Source of the DNA: Diplonema papillatum
Taxonomy: Eukaryota > Euglenozoa > Diplonemea > Diplonemida > Diplonemidae
Assembly (NCBI GenBank): GCA_030068145.1
Contig: JAPJBO010000804.1
Location: 40,832 to 104,831 of the forward strand
Direction of reading: 5' to 3'
DNA length: 64,000 bases
The notes below the pieces were generated by a model. The model was given only the letters and a program-made list of their open reading frames with translations, was not told where the DNA came from and searched no databases. Position 1 is the stretch's first letter. Each line of letters starts with the position of its first letter. Below, piece after piece: positions 32,365 to 42,500 of this stretch. Made by a program: the position numbers and the translations under genes.

Positions 32365-33090
32365 CCTGGAGGCGGAAGCGACCCCGGCAGGGTCCTGGAA
32401 ACCCGCATCTGACAAGGAAGAAACCGAAACCGAAGCAATCGAGCCCGCGCATCCGAAAAGCAAGCGGGCACGACACGGGACAAAAGGGATGATCGGCTTA
32501 ACCTTGTCCTCGTCATCGTTGACTCTCCCGACGGACGATGCCATACAGTAACACTAGGCCGTGAACACGTGCACGACCGCCTTTATGGCACCTGCACTTT
32601 ACAGCACTCACTGCTTAGCAATCTGACCTGCGAGAAAGTGCATGCTCACCTTAACCCATGTGGTTCATGTACTCAAGAGAATTCAATCCTCAACAGAATC
32701 TGACGAGGCCGGCTTTAGATCTACATCTAAATGACACCACAACCACATTCTGTTGTCGACAGCAAATCAAGTAAAAAGAATACTATCAACGAAACAACGC
32801 ATTTTTCCCCCCTGCCGACTCTTTTAAGCTGGCTGTGCCTCCGGTTTGACGCCAGCACGCAGCTTCCGTTCTCCCCGCATTTCTCAGGCTCATCTCTTGC
32901 GCGGAAAAGTGGACGCAGCAGCAGGGTACCCTCGATGAGGCACACGATGTTGCGTCTTCCAACCAAGGGGGGCCAGGCAGTAGGTGCCTGGGACGGTTTC
33001 CCACCTTTTGTGGGGCGACGCGGGCGTCTCCCCTGCTGAACTCCAGCCCCTTTCTTTCCGATTCGCCAGACAACCAAGTAAGACCCCCGG
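32365..33090. other. No supported gene; satellite-unit fragment
   Basis: Near 32565-32600 a single diverged relative of the 83-bp satellite unit (TGGCACCTGCACTTTAC) follows. The long minus-strand ORF 32727-33257 is antisense to the OTU fragment and has no domain of its own. Confidence 0.4.
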
Positions 33091-33093
33091 GCC

Positions 33094-33306
33094 ATGAGAC
33101 AAAGAGGATTGCAACCACGAGCCGTAGGTGGCAACGAAAACTGCCTCTTCTTGAGCTTGAGGAGACCAGATGTTTTCCGCAACGAACTGGCGGATTGCTG
33201 GGATGCATACAGAGACGACTTGGCAGTCTTCTTACCCAAATTAGGCATTTCCCACATCGAAAAACTTCGTGAGAACTACAGTTGGGGTGACTACCTCTCG
33301 TCGTAG
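33094..33306 (+). pseudogene. OTU-type cysteine protease fragment
   Basis: OTU proteases cleave ubiquitin chains and also occur inside retroelement and transposon polyproteins. This 70-codon ORF reads GLQPRAVGGNENCLFLSL, corresponding to the catalytic-Cys motif (family GDGNCLFRSL, here with Asn-Glu for Asp-Gly). It ends YSWGDYLSS, corresponding to the family WG..LELQAL. The frame stops right there, before the catalytic His, so it cannot be a complete enzyme. The same block recurs at about 48870-49071, where a 2-base deletion breaks the frame, and its end recurs at about 40570. It is therefore part of a dispersed element rather than a host gene. Confidence 0.65.
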
Positions 33307-33560
33307 CTTACACGCAGAAGGTACGATTACGCCAATGAGAGGAACAAGTTCCACACACAGCCCAAGAGCAGCACTATTCATCGCGAAAATCAAGTCATCG
33401 GCGCAGTACTTCCGATGACCACTGTACGACACCGACTTGCTCTCGGGTGCCTTCGTCGACTAGATGTTGCACAAGCTTGAATAGGGGGTACATCTCACCG
33501 GGATGTATCTGACCAACTCAGGAGGAATGAAACCCCATCGTACCCGCCTTGATTTGAGGT
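33307..33560. repeat. Dispersed element body after the OTU fragment (copy 1 of 3)
   Basis: 'CACACAGCCCAAGAGCAGCACTATTCATCG' words, the TCATCGGCGCAGTAC block and 'GGGATGTATCTGACC' recur at 40600-40900 and 49090-49310. On the minus strand it reads KYCADDLI, which resembles a reverse-transcriptase YADDL motif with an insertion, but the frame context is too short to call. Confidence 0.75.
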
Positions 33561-33564
33561 TGAC

Positions 33565-34150
33565 AATGAAGCAGTCACGTGTATACCGGGCAGACCCAGT
33601 CGTCCCCCATCTGGTCCCGAACGACGAGCACCGCTCCTGCACCCGAGTTTAGCCTTCGATGATTGGAAGCCGCATCGGAAAGAGTGGGTCAACCCATCCC
33701 GGAATTCTGAATTCGTGCACCCGGTTGAAAGGAGTGCCCACTTCGGAGTCCACGTTCACTTATGTGGGGAGTGTAGAGTACGGGAGGAACCGGAAATCTC
33801 CGGAAAGATGGTACCCCGCATTTCAACTCGTCTCGATAAAGGTCAGTCGAGGACCGGGTGGAGGCCCGGGGACTGCGACCCCATAGGGAGGACTCTCTAT
33901 CTTGCGTTATCTCTCTGTCCCAGTCGCCACAGCAACCTTATCCTTGGCCAAGCATCATCCTGGAACCCTGCTTTCAGGATGGCCATCGTGCCTCTCATTT
34001 TGGGTATCAACCTTACTCCTCGCTCGAATTGCCGTCTTCGACCGAAACTGCACCTGGTCCTGGTGGTTAGGGTTAGCATGCAAAGAGCCTGTGGCGATAA
34101 TCTGCATCTACTCTCTTTCGTGACTACCTTACCTCTCTTCGTCACTGGTA
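33565..34150. other. No supported gene
   Basis: ORFs on both strands overlap without domains. 33780-33835 contains a diverged 'ACCGGAAATCTCCGGAAAGATGG' relative of the GAGAGATGG repeat family. Confidence 0.4.
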
Positions 34151-34152
34151 CC

Positions 34153-34515
34153 TTATCTTGCACCTCTGCCCGCCGCGGAGTGCACGTCTCTCGATGATGG
34201 CGAGTCCTTACGCCGCCGCTTCGTTGCAGCGGCCGTCCTAGTGTCGTCGCCTTCTGCGGCGTTCTCGATGGCGGTGTTGGCGCCGGCATCCGCCTCTTCC
34301 CTTGTGGTGCTTTGGGCCGATGGTCGCAGCTTGCGTCTCGACTTCGGTGTCGCTTCGGGCGTCCCCGGGGGCGAAGGCCCGCGCTTCCGTCTCTTCGCCG
34401 CCGACTCCGCACATCGGCATATCGTGCTGCAGCCGCGGTGTGAGTTCCTGCAGCATTCCGCGATCGTCTTGCACGTCCCGCACTGCGTCATCCTGTGCTT
34501 CTCGCAATACTTCAC
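34153..34515 (-). CDS. Cysteine-rich basic ORF, unrecognised, possibly transposon-derived
   Basis: Read on the minus strand, the 120-aa ORF begins with a compact Cys/His motif: C-x2-H-x5-C-x2-C-x4-CC-x4-H-x2-C-x3-C-x-C within the first ~36 residues, which looks like a metal-binding knuckle. It continues with long Arg/Lys/Pro-rich low-complexity sequence. An in-frame stop lies shortly upstream. Such Cys/His-plus-basic arrangements occur in nucleic-acid-binding ends of transposon proteins, and this region lies among other transposon remnants, so that origin is likely but not shown. It may equally be an exon of a longer gene. Overlapping plus-strand ORFs have no domain. Confidence 0.35.
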   Translation of the reverse strand: MKYCEKHRMTQCGTCKTIAECCRNSHRGCSTICRCAESAAKRRKRGPSPPGTPEATPKSRRKLRPSAQSTTREEADAGANTAIENAAEGDDTRTAAATKRRRKDSPSSRDVHSAAGRGAR

Positions 34516-34519
34516 GGCG

Positions 34520-35213
34520 AGGCCGTCCCCTGTCGCGTGGTCACGGTGGTGTGCCTCGGCAGCAGCGCGCTACCGACGCTTGCCGATGATTGTACTCTTC
34601 GCATTTCACTTTGTGATGTCTCGTGCACACTCTCTCGTCCTTGGTTGGCCTGGGCACGCCTACCTCCATGCGCTGGGTCTCCGCCGCCGGCTAAATTTAC
34701 CCTCTTCTGCCCCTTCTTGCCGGAGGTGCCGTCCGCCCATACGTGGAAAATACGTCCATCCCCCAGACCTCATCATTGAAGGTGTGCCTGCTCGTTCCCA
34801 GCTGCGAACCGTCTCTGTACCCGCACGACTTCTGGTGGAACGGTTCCTGCTCTCCTTGCCGCAGCGGATCCTGTCGCTACCTGTGTCAAACCGTGTCAAC
34901 CTGTACCTCCCAGTCTGTCCTTCCTTCTCAGCCTCTATCTTCGTCTTCGGGGCATAGCCAAACACGGGACCGCTCTGCGCAGGGTAGGGCCATATTAGTA
35001 GTAGTAGTATGTGTCATCCTGGGGCGAGAAAAATTTACGAAGTGAGGTTTTTAGTTCATTCCGGCCCACCTGGTCCAGACGAAAATATCGGGGAATTTCG
35101 GGGAGTATTTCCTTTGTGGCGACCACTTTCCCTGCAGCCGGCCTTGGCGAAGGCGGGGAGGGGGCTACGCTTACTACTACTACTACGCCCCAATAATGGG
35201 CCAATTTCTCAGG
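34520..35213. other. No supported gene; inverted TAGTAG/CTACTA tracts
   Basis: A TAGTAGTAGTAG tract at about 34997-35009 is matched by CTACTACTACTAC at about 35172-35186, with a GGGCCA-type word outside each. This may be a small inverted-repeat element of ~200 bp. No gene. Confidence 0.4.
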
Positions 35214-35253
35214 GGGTTTTGACCATTTCACCTTAGAGAATCTGGTGACCACC
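35214..35253. repeat. Inverted copy of the 9457/9743 end motif
   Basis: TTTTGACCATTTCACCTTAG and the next 15 bases are the reverse complement of the motif in the G-tract units at 9457-9492 and 9743-9778. This is probably a transposon end. Confidence 0.7.
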
Positions 35254-35275
35254 CAAAAAAAACCTTAAACCCCTG

Positions 35276-35560
35276 CTTGGCCCTTGGCCCAGAGGCCCAG
35301 ATCTTGTGTTCCACCCTTCAGTCGGCCGAGAAGCGTTTGGAACGACCTATCGACAGCCAGCTCGTCAGAGATTTTGTCAGGTCTCTGAAACGGGTGGGCG
35401 CGATGAAACCATCGAAGCAGGCCGTGCCGGTGACGAAAGACGAACTGCATCATGCTATTCGTTTGGAGTCGGATACCAGTTTGCTTTGGCCTTGGCATGG
35501 CAGGGTACGAAGTCCTTACGAGGTTCTTCCGCCAGCTCAGGACCAGGAGCTTGATGGCTG
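35276..35560 (+). pseudogene. Tyrosine-recombinase-like fragment
   Basis: The ORF contains LVRDFVRSLKRVGAM followed by KQAVPVTKDELHHAI. This resembles the junction between the SAM-like N-terminal domain and the catalytic domain of tyrosine recombinases (family 'K.A.PLT.EEL'), as found in Crypton, DIRS and Ngaro elements. The frame is lost soon after; hydrophobic and basic stretches continue in the other two frames, suggesting frameshifts. No catalytic Arg/His/Tyr set can be assembled. It follows directly on a transposon-end motif at 35214. 35565-36020 shows nothing else. Confidence 0.35.
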
Positions 35561-36022
35561 AGCTCACACCTAAGCAGGGCTGCGTCCTCGTGTTGTAGGT
35601 ACTGTGTATAAGGCGTCGTGGGGGCCTGATCAACAACCTCATCACTATAGGGCACAAACCTTTTGCGACCGTGATTGGACAGTCGGGATTGGCGGGTCTC
35701 CATGAAAAAGAGAATAGTAAAGCAAGACCTGCCCCCTGCGCCTGCTGTCTCCGGCTGCTTCGGCAGACGACACATACTACTACTTTGGAGCTGGTTACTG
35801 AGTGGTCAGGGTTTGGCAGATGTTTCTGCAAACTGAGTGACGACGGTGGCCAGCTGAAACGCGCGTTTCTTGTCCGAAGGCAGCAGTTCGCCATCTCACA
35901 CGCGAGAATGATACGAGTACGTGCGAGCATGTATAAAGCGTGTCGGCTTAACTTTTGAACTTTTAAACCAGAAAAAGCTGGTACCCTGATTTCATCCTTC
36001 ACCCATCTTGACGCAGGTTTTC

Positions 36023-36239
36023 ATTCCTCCTCATTTGTTTTTTGGGTTGGCGGAGAGGAGAAACACACAAAACGAAATCAGCCTGAACGCCGCCGACTAA
36101 GCGGGACATTCTCTTCTTCTTGAACGAACGCTGCGTTTCCAGAAACTACGTGTGGATCTACCTTCACTGCCGTCGAGATTCAAGCTTCCCAGTTGGCCGA
36201 AGCCCGGTCTCTTCTCTTCTGGGCGCGCACACCTCGTGG
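36023..36239 (+). promoter_or_regulatory. Conserved 5' flank of gene B
   Basis: About 200 bases before ATG 36240 align with the flank of gene C (44275-44472), including AAACACACAAAA, GAAATCAGCCTGAAC and GGGCGCGCACACC. Divergence is visibly higher than in the coding body. It holds the presumptive 5' UTR and promoter; no TATA box is evident. Confidence 0.5.
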
Positions 36240-39200
36240 ATGCCTGTGTCTAGTGCCCTGAGGAAGGTGGTTGTGGGGGTTCGGCTCCTAGCGCTCGTTA
36301 ACGCTCTTGAAAGATTCACCACCTGGGGTAGAAATCACGCCCTATCTTGTAACGGCCCGTGTACCGTAGAGGTCACTGACTCGACAAGAAAACCATACGT
36401 CGTGTATTGCGCTGTTGATGCTCCTTGTTGGCTCTTCTGCCCAAACAGAAACTGTGATGGCTTGACCCTGCATTGTCCGAAATCCAGCTTGTGCTACGTT
36501 TTGTGCGGTGATCATTGTCCAGAGGTGGTGAACAACTCAAACCTTCGCTGCGATTCTTCTGCGTCTTGTCCACAAGGCTACGGGCAGCCGCACGCGTCGC
36601 CAGAATGCAGCATCGACGAGTTACTGAGCAACAGCAACGCCGCAAATGCCAGCCCTGGTTCAGACAGCTGCAAGTCGGGAGGGTTCCTTGCACCCGGGGA
36701 TTGGTGCGCGATGACCACCGATGGCGGGAATCGTGCTTGCGAAGTGTCGTTTTGCAACTCGGCAGGGAACTGGGCGTCGAGCACTGTCCAGTGCCCTTCC
36801 TGTCTTTGGGAGGACTCAGGGTCCTTTCCGGATGGGTTCGTGCAGGTGGAGAACGGCTCCCTCATCGAAGTCTCGGCCATCACGAGCGTAGACCTTGTAA
36901 CCCGGTGCTCGGAGTCTACCGACCTCTGCGCAGAATGCTTGCCCGCAGACTGCTGCAAGAACGACTGCAGTGGGCTTGGTGACAGGAAAACATGCCCCAC
37001 CGAGGCACCACCAACCTACGCGCCTTCAACAATAGCACCACCAACGAACGCGCCATCGGGAGCACCACCAACACTAGCACCGCCAACAAAAGCACCACCA
37101 ACGAATGCACCACCAACACAAGCACCGCCAACAACAGCACCGCAAACAATATCACCACCAACTAACGCACCCTCAACACAAGCACCGCCAACAAGACCAC
37201 CAACAACGAAAGCACCGCCAACAACAGCACCACTAACACAAGCACCGCCAACGAACTCGCCACCAACGAACGCACCGCCAACAACAGCACCACTAACAAT
37301 ATCACCACCAACTAACGCACCCTCAACACAAGCACCGCCAACAATACCACCAACGAACGCACCGCCAACAACAGCACCACTAACACAAGCACTGCCAACG
37401 ACCCCGCCGCCAACGAACGCACCGCCAACAACAGCACCACTAACAATATCACCACCAACTAGCGCACCCTCAACACAAGCACCGCCAACAACGGCACCAC
37501 TATCACAAGCACCGCCAACTAACGCACCGCCAACGAACTCGCCACCAACTACCGCACCGTCAACAACAGCACCACTAACACTATCACCGCCAACGAACTC
37601 GCCACCAACTACCGCACCGTCAACAGCAGCACCACTAACACTATCACCGCCAACGAACTCGCCACCAACGAACGCACCATCAACCCAAGCACCACCAACC
37701 AACGCACCGTCAACAAACGCACCAGCAACACAAGCACCGCTAACAACAGCACCGCCAACAAGATCACCACGAACTAATGCACCGTCAACAAATTCGCCAC
37801 CAACCATCGCACCCTCAACCCAAGCACCGCTAACAACAGCACCACGAACGAACGCACCGCCAACGAACGCACCATTGACACAAGCACCGCTAACAATAGC
37901 TCCACGCACAGGATCACCGCCAACGAACTCACCATCAACACAAGCACCAACTATCGCACCGCCAACCAACGCACCAGCAACACAAGCACCGCCAACAACA
38001 GCACCACGAACAATAGCACCGCGAACTAGCGCACCGCCAACAAACTCGCCGTCAACTAATGCACCATCAACACAACCTCCACCAACGAATGCACCAGGAA
38101 CCAATGCACCGCCAACGAACGCACCATCAACAAACGGACCATCGACCACAGCACCACCAAGAAATGCGCCAGCAACGAACGCACCCGTCCAGGTCACGTT
38201 CGAGCCGAGCACGGGCGCACCGCTCGTGGGGGCGAGCAACGATACAACAAAGAATATCGAAGCGTCGGTAACGTTGGGGTTTACCGACCAGGAGCCGTTG
38301 GTGCAATCGGTTGATACCTACACCGTGCGGCTGGTCACTGCTGCGGCTTCGGTATCTGTGGATCCCAGAGCTGCGAGGCTGGCAATTTTGAAGGATCTGG
38401 AGTGCAACTTGGATGCCGTCGACAGCGCTGACTCGGAGCCTCTCGACTGGGATGTGCACCCAGTGGGCCTCCCCGTGGGCAGCACCGTGCATCGATACTA
38501 CGTGGGAGCCATCCTCTGCGATGTGGGGATCGTCGTGTTGTTCTTGCTCGTCCACTACGCTTTTTCCCGAGCCCTTGATGCCGATAGTTCCGACCTCTCT
38601 GGGCGTGCGTGTCTTCGCTTCCCTTCCGTCTCGTTCGTTCCGTTGCTGTTCCTCTACCCCGGGATCGTTCTCGCGTCCGCCAGCATCGTGTTCCGTCCTT
38701 CCACTGGGAACTTCGTGTCCTTGGCTGTCGGGGCAGTCTCGTTGTTGGCGTGCTTCGCGCTCCCGTTCTCGATGAAAGAGCACCTCCTCTCCGAACCCTG
38801 GTTCTGGTCGGTCCCGGAGGCCACAAGCCGGAAGGCGGGCGAATCGGCAGACCAGCACGCGCGGACGGCGCAGTGCATCCCACTGCAGGACTTAGTGTCT
38901 TCAGAACGGCGGCAGTCGCCGGGCGCGGCTGCCATGGAACCCGCCGTCAAAGCGGCTGCCGGCGGAGGTTGGGGGACGCGAGCTAAAAAGCTTTTCGAAG
39001 GCCGCACGTCATGGGTGGACGCGCTCGGGCATGGAGACGACCGGTTTACAGAGAGATACGGAGTGCTCTTCGATGCATACAGGGCAGGAATGGAGCGGTT
39101 TGTACTGGTGGAAGTCACCAGCTCGTTGTTAATCAGTGTAGTGTCCGCGTTGCAACCTGGCACATTATTTCTGTGTCACGTGCGCAATTGGTGCCTCGTA

Positions 39201-39959
39201 AGTTTCCTGCTTGCGTACCAAACCGCGGTAACCCGGAACCTCCCATATTCCATACCGTTCGACAACTTCGTTGCTGTCATTCTCTCCTGGTGCACGACCA
39301 TCGCAGTGGTGATGATGGCGGTTTCCTTTTCGCTGGCCGATTCGTCGCCTGGTACTGCCGCAGTGCTTCTCGAAGCGGCGACAGCTTTGTTCGTGTCAGC
39401 GGGAATCGCGTTGCTAGTGAAAGCCGTGTACGACTTGGTGGGGCTGGCAAGGGAGCTTGTCGGAAAGTGCAAGGCGATCAACCGTGTTCGGAAGGCAGCA
39501 TCTGCTCGTCGGAAGAGCGCGGTTCCGGCGGTGGCTTTGGACGACAGAGACGCCACGCAGGAGGAGGTGGAAAGGTCAAACGCCACCGCAAACGCGGCAA
39601 CTGTATCCAAAACTGACTTTTGGAACTCTGACGCATCTTGCTCTGAGTTCTCTGAAACGCGTGCGTCGAGAGACGATCATCTTGCGTCTTCTCTGCTTCC
39701 GTCGCGGTACGTCACGAAGCTGTCTTTTTCGTCGTTACCGTTGTCCGATAGCTGTTCCTCCCCTGTCCTTGTGGCGCCGCTTTCCCCTGACAGCGGCACG
39801 GCCACGCCGAGTGCGCGGGGCGGCCCGTCGGTGCAAAGTGCGCTGCGTGTCCAGCGACTTTGTCCGATCGCGACGAGCAATCCACTGCGACGCAGCTGGC
39901 GGGCTCGCGAGCGGCCGCCGATTTCTCCTCTTCTGAGCCTCGACGAGGATGGCGTATGA
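36240..39959 (+). CDS. Family gene B: mucin-stalk multi-pass surface protein, 1239 aa
   Basis: I chose ATG 36240 because it aligns with the ATG of gene C and begins a signal peptide (SSALRKVVVGVRLLALVNAL); the frame is open further upstream without a better start. Cysteine module 1 (residues about 30-115, with DAPCWLFC) is unlike that of C in most positions. Module 2 (about 122-255, from CSIDELLSN, with WCAMTTDGGNRACEVSFC) is identical to C. The stalk (about 256-650) is built from PPTNAPPTTAP and PSTQAPPT-type words. The membrane domain starts near residue 755 (VGAILCDVGIVVLFLLVHYA) and has about seven hydrophobic segments. The tail is Ser-rich and ends with Asp-Glu-Asp-Gly-Val. AATAAA at 40127 may be a polyadenylation signal. 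Function unknown; a surface location is inferred. Confidence 0.92.
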   Translation: MPVSSALRKVVVGVRLLALVNALERFTTWGRNHALSCNGPCTVEVTDSTRKPYVVYCAVDAPCWLFCPNRNCDGLTLHCPKSSLCYVLCGDHCPEVVNNSNLRCDSSASCPQGYGQPHASPECSIDELLSNSNAANASPGSDSCKSGGFLAPGDWCAMTTDGGNRACEVSFCNSAGNWASSTVQCPSCLWEDSGSFPDGFVQVENGSLIEVSAITSVDLVTRCSESTDLCAECLPADCCKNDCSGLGDRKTCPTEAPPTYAPSTIAPPTNAPSGAPPTLAPPTKAPPTNAPPTQAPPTTAPQTISPPTNAPSTQAPPTRPPTTKAPPTTAPLTQAPPTNSPPTNAPPTTAPLTISPPTNAPSTQAPPTIPPTNAPPTTAPLTQALPTTPPPTNAPPTTAPLTISPPTSAPSTQAPPTTAPLSQAPPTNAPPTNSPPTTAPSTTAPLTLSPPTNSPPTTAPSTAAPLTLSPPTNSPPTNAPSTQAPPTNAPSTNAPATQAPLTTAPPTRSPRTNAPSTNSPPTIAPSTQAPLTTAPRTNAPPTNAPLTQAPLTIAPRTGSPPTNSPSTQAPTIAPPTNAPATQAPPTTAPRTIAPRTSAPPTNSPSTNAPSTQPPPTNAPGTNAPPTNAPSTNGPSTTAPPRNAPATNAPVQVTFEPSTGAPLVGASNDTTKNIEASVTLGFTDQEPLVQSVDTYTVRLVTAAASVSVDPRAARLAILKDLECNLDAVDSADSEPLDWDVHPVGLPVGSTVHRYYVGAILCDVGIVVLFLLVHYAFSRALDADSSDLSGRACLRFPSVSFVPLLFLYPGIVLASASIVFRPSTGNFVSLAVGAVSLLACFALPFSMKEHLLSEPWFWSVPEATSRKAGESADQHARTAQCIPLQDLVSSERRQSPGAAAMEPAVKAAAGGGWGTRAKKLFEGRTSWVDALGHGDDRFTERYGVLFDAYRAGMERFVLVEVTSSLLISVVSALQPGTLFLCHVRNWCLVSFLLAYQTAVTRNLPYSIPFDNFVAVILSWCTTIAVVMMAVSFSLADSSPGTAAVLLEAATALFVSAGIALLVKAVYDLVGLARELVGKCKAINRVRKAASARRKSAVPAVALDDRDATQEEVERSNATANAATVSKTDFWNSDASCSEFSETRASRDDHLASSLLPSRYVTKLSFSSLPLSDSCSSPVLVAPLSPDSGTATPSARGGPSVQSALRVQRLCPIATSNPLRRSWRARERPPISPLLSLDEDGV

Positions 39960-40520
39960 GGTGTCTTTTCGACATAGCATATTCTGTCCATGGGCCCAGT
40001 CGGAACTGGGGCAAGAGGAAGAGACTGTGCTGCTTGAAGTGGCATCGCGAAGTAGCGTCGCAAAGGATTGACCCTGGTCGACACCGACTTGCAGATATTT
40101 GTTTTCCACAACAAGAACACACAACGAATAAAAGAAGCAACAACAACAACAGCAACAAGGGATAGCAGTTGTCCTTGACGTACGCACGTACGACGTATGC
40201 ACGAGCCCGACCAGCTGTCCTGAGTTACAAATCCTCTCACCCGCTCGCGTTTGGCTTGAAGCGGCTTTCCAGCTTGCTTTTGCCGGTCGCTCATTTTGTG
40301 TGGCCTTGGATACAAGCCTCTTGCATACCATTTGCCCTTCGCCTTCTTCTTGAGTATCAAGGTTTCCCGCGAAGTGGTGGCAATGTGTCTCTTCCCGATG
40401 TTTGCGTGCGCCGACAATGCCAGAATCCTCACCGCCCACGTTCCGGAGCTGGGCGGAGGACGGAATGAAAGTTGAGAAGTAGAAGCCAGTTGCGCAGGAA
40501 CCCGCTGGATCGATGTTAGC
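39960..40520. repeat. 3' flank of gene B, duplicated after gene C
   Basis: Aligns with 48115-48640 at roughly 90% by eye, with indels, including a ~40-bp segment right after the stop codon present only here. No gene of its own; the long minus-strand ORFs are antisense shadows. Confidence 0.8.
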
Positions 40521-40559
40521 CACATGCAATCTGATGATGATCATCTACCAATTTGCCAC

Positions 40560-41005
40560 CTGGAACCACGCATGCAGTTGGGGTGACTCCTCTCTGTCGT
40601 AGCTTACACGCAGCTCAGGAAGGTGCGAATACGCCCATGAGAGAAACAAGTTCCACACACAGCCCAAGTGCAGCACTATTCATCACGAGAATCAAGTCAT
40701 CGGCGCAGTACTTCCGTCGCCAAGCGCCGATGACCACTGTCCACTGTACGACGCCGACTCGCTCTCGGGTGTCTTGGTCGACTGCACTGATGTTGCACAA
40801 GTCTGAATAGGCGTAGTATCCCCCGGCGTACATCTCACGGGGATGTATCTGACCTACTCAGGAGGAATGAAACCCCATCGCATCCGCCTTGATTTGAGGT
40901 TGACGAGGAAGCACCACTGTCTTTCAGTCAGACTAGCATTCGTGGACGCATCGATACAACGACTTGGAGGTGGGTCCACGGGTCTCCCGGAAGCATGGGG
41001 CTGAT
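40560..41005. repeat. Dispersed element body (copy 2 of 3)
   Basis: Starts within the OTU-end sequence (CAGTTGGGGTGACT) and continues as in 33290-33560 and 49040-49420. The OTU coding part itself is missing. 41005-41660 shows no supported gene. Confidence 0.75.
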
Positions 41006-41660
41006 CCTATGTATGGTATGTGTATGGGAGCAAGCTCCGACCCGTCTGGCATCGAGGTCGTACGGGATCCTCATGGCCTGCTGCTGGCTGACAGTCGCAG
41101 CCTATTTTTTAGGCAGTGGGCCAGGCCGATGGCTCCACCAGCGAGCACATAGATTGCGCGGTTAGGAACGTGCGTGGTGTCACACGCCGGAAAGAACACG
41201 CACCTCGAATGTTCAGCAACCGGCCTGGCGTTTGGCGGAATCTCGGCCGCCGGGGATCGCAATCGTCGTCGGTGAGGTCAAATGTTCTCACGTGATGGTA
41301 CAGCCGACATTTGTTTGTGCGTATGTGTTATCACCTGGTTTGGTAGTTACCACAGTACTACTTAAAATTAGGGGAAATCGACAAAGTGAACTGGATTACG
41401 ACAGTGGATTATAATCCACTTTATCGCCCCGAATGGGGCACTTGTGGGGGGTCGCAAGGGAGTCCTTTGGGTACTTCAGGGGACTTCCGAGGGGGCCATT
41501 GGGAGCCAGGGAGACCATGGGGGCGCTATATATGCGCGTACCGCATCCTTATCTTATGTCGCCAACATGTTAGCCAGCACTGGCCATCTCGTTCACTTGC
41601 GAGTTTCTTCCATCGGAACATTAACTTGGCATCACTCTGCATCGCCTCTGATCAGCGGAA

Positions 41661-41948
41661 TTGGAATGCTGGAAAGGAAGTGCGGACAAGTGCTGGAACT
41701 CGTCGCTATCTCAATCGGTGCAGCCCTCGTCAGGACCGGAGAGACTCGCGTTGGCCGTCGGGGAGATCCTGACAGTCGTATCGCGTGAGCCTGGAGAGTG
41801 GGTACTGGCATTGAACGCAGACGGCTACGTGGTTCGTTCGGGCTCCCGGGCGTTTCTCGCGCCTGTCCCTCAGATGCACCTACGGCCGCCGCCATTAGTC
41901 CCTTGCCAAGCAAGGGGGGATCCGCGGGTGAGTCGCTGGCAGGACTAG
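41661..41948 (+). CDS. Possible SH3-like fragment
   Basis: The frame reads ERLALAVGEILTVVSREPGE followed by WVLALNADGYV, which follows the SH3 pattern ELxxxxGDxxxVxxxxxxxWWxAxNxxGxxGxVP up to the last strand. The closing 'G-x-(V/F)-P-x-x-Y' is not found in this frame. An overlapping frame (41798-42217, first codon GTG) continues with an Ala/Leu-rich helical-looking stretch (SIERSFSTLVEVTPLLHLIV-like). The two could be parts of one gene joined by an intron or a frameshift, but I cannot place a splice site. Low confidence. Confidence 0.25.
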   Translation: MECWKGSADKCWNSSLSQSVQPSSGPERLALAVGEILTVVSREPGEWVLALNADGYVVRSGSRAFLAPVPQMHLRPPPLVPCQARGDPRVSRWQD

Positions 41949-42294
41949 CACGCGTGCTAGCATCGCAGCAGCTGTCAGCCATTGAGAGGTCGTTCTCGAC
42001 GTTGGTAGAGGTAACGCCGCTGTTGCACCTGATTGTGAAAATAGAAACACGCACCCTTCAGCAGCTTCTAGCTTTGCCGCAAAGCCGCTCAGCGTTGGCT
42101 GGAACGGAAACCGACCCCCTCGCATGCATTCTTCTGGGCTTGTACGAGGGGTACTGGAATCCTGAGGCTCTGGTGGCGGAGGAAGCGGTGGTTCTGGTGT
42201 GCAGTTGTGCGAGATGAAAGTCCCAAAGAAGCGTGGAATGGCCATGCCCTTGGAGACATTAATCGAGCCACCATCGGTGCAACAATCATCTTTG

Positions 42295-42412
42295 ACAGGG
42301 CCACGGCTTGCTCCGCGCCCACGGCGCAACGACTTGCGCCCGCCGTAGTAGTACGGGATAGTAGTGGGGCGACCGGATACTCCTCGGAGAGATGGTCCCT
42401 GCACTCTAACTC

Positions 42413-42497
<85 letters not shown>
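42295..42497. repeat. GAGAGATGG-family repeat ending in an 84-bp CT microsatellite
   Basis: GCGCAACGACTTGCGCCCGC, then GCGACCGGATACTCCTCGG, then GAGAGATGGTCCCTGCACTC runs straight into (CT)n at 42414-42497. Sister copies at 11630 and 16820 have only 5-9 CT units, so the microsatellite expanded from the tail of the element. 42500-43115 shows no supported gene; 43025-43110 is built of GATACGTATCC words. Confidence 0.85.

Positions 42498-42500
<3 letters not shown>

Noticed and set aside
32727-33257. 176-codon minus-strand ORF
   Set aside because: Antisense to the OTU fragment and partly repeat; no domain of its own.
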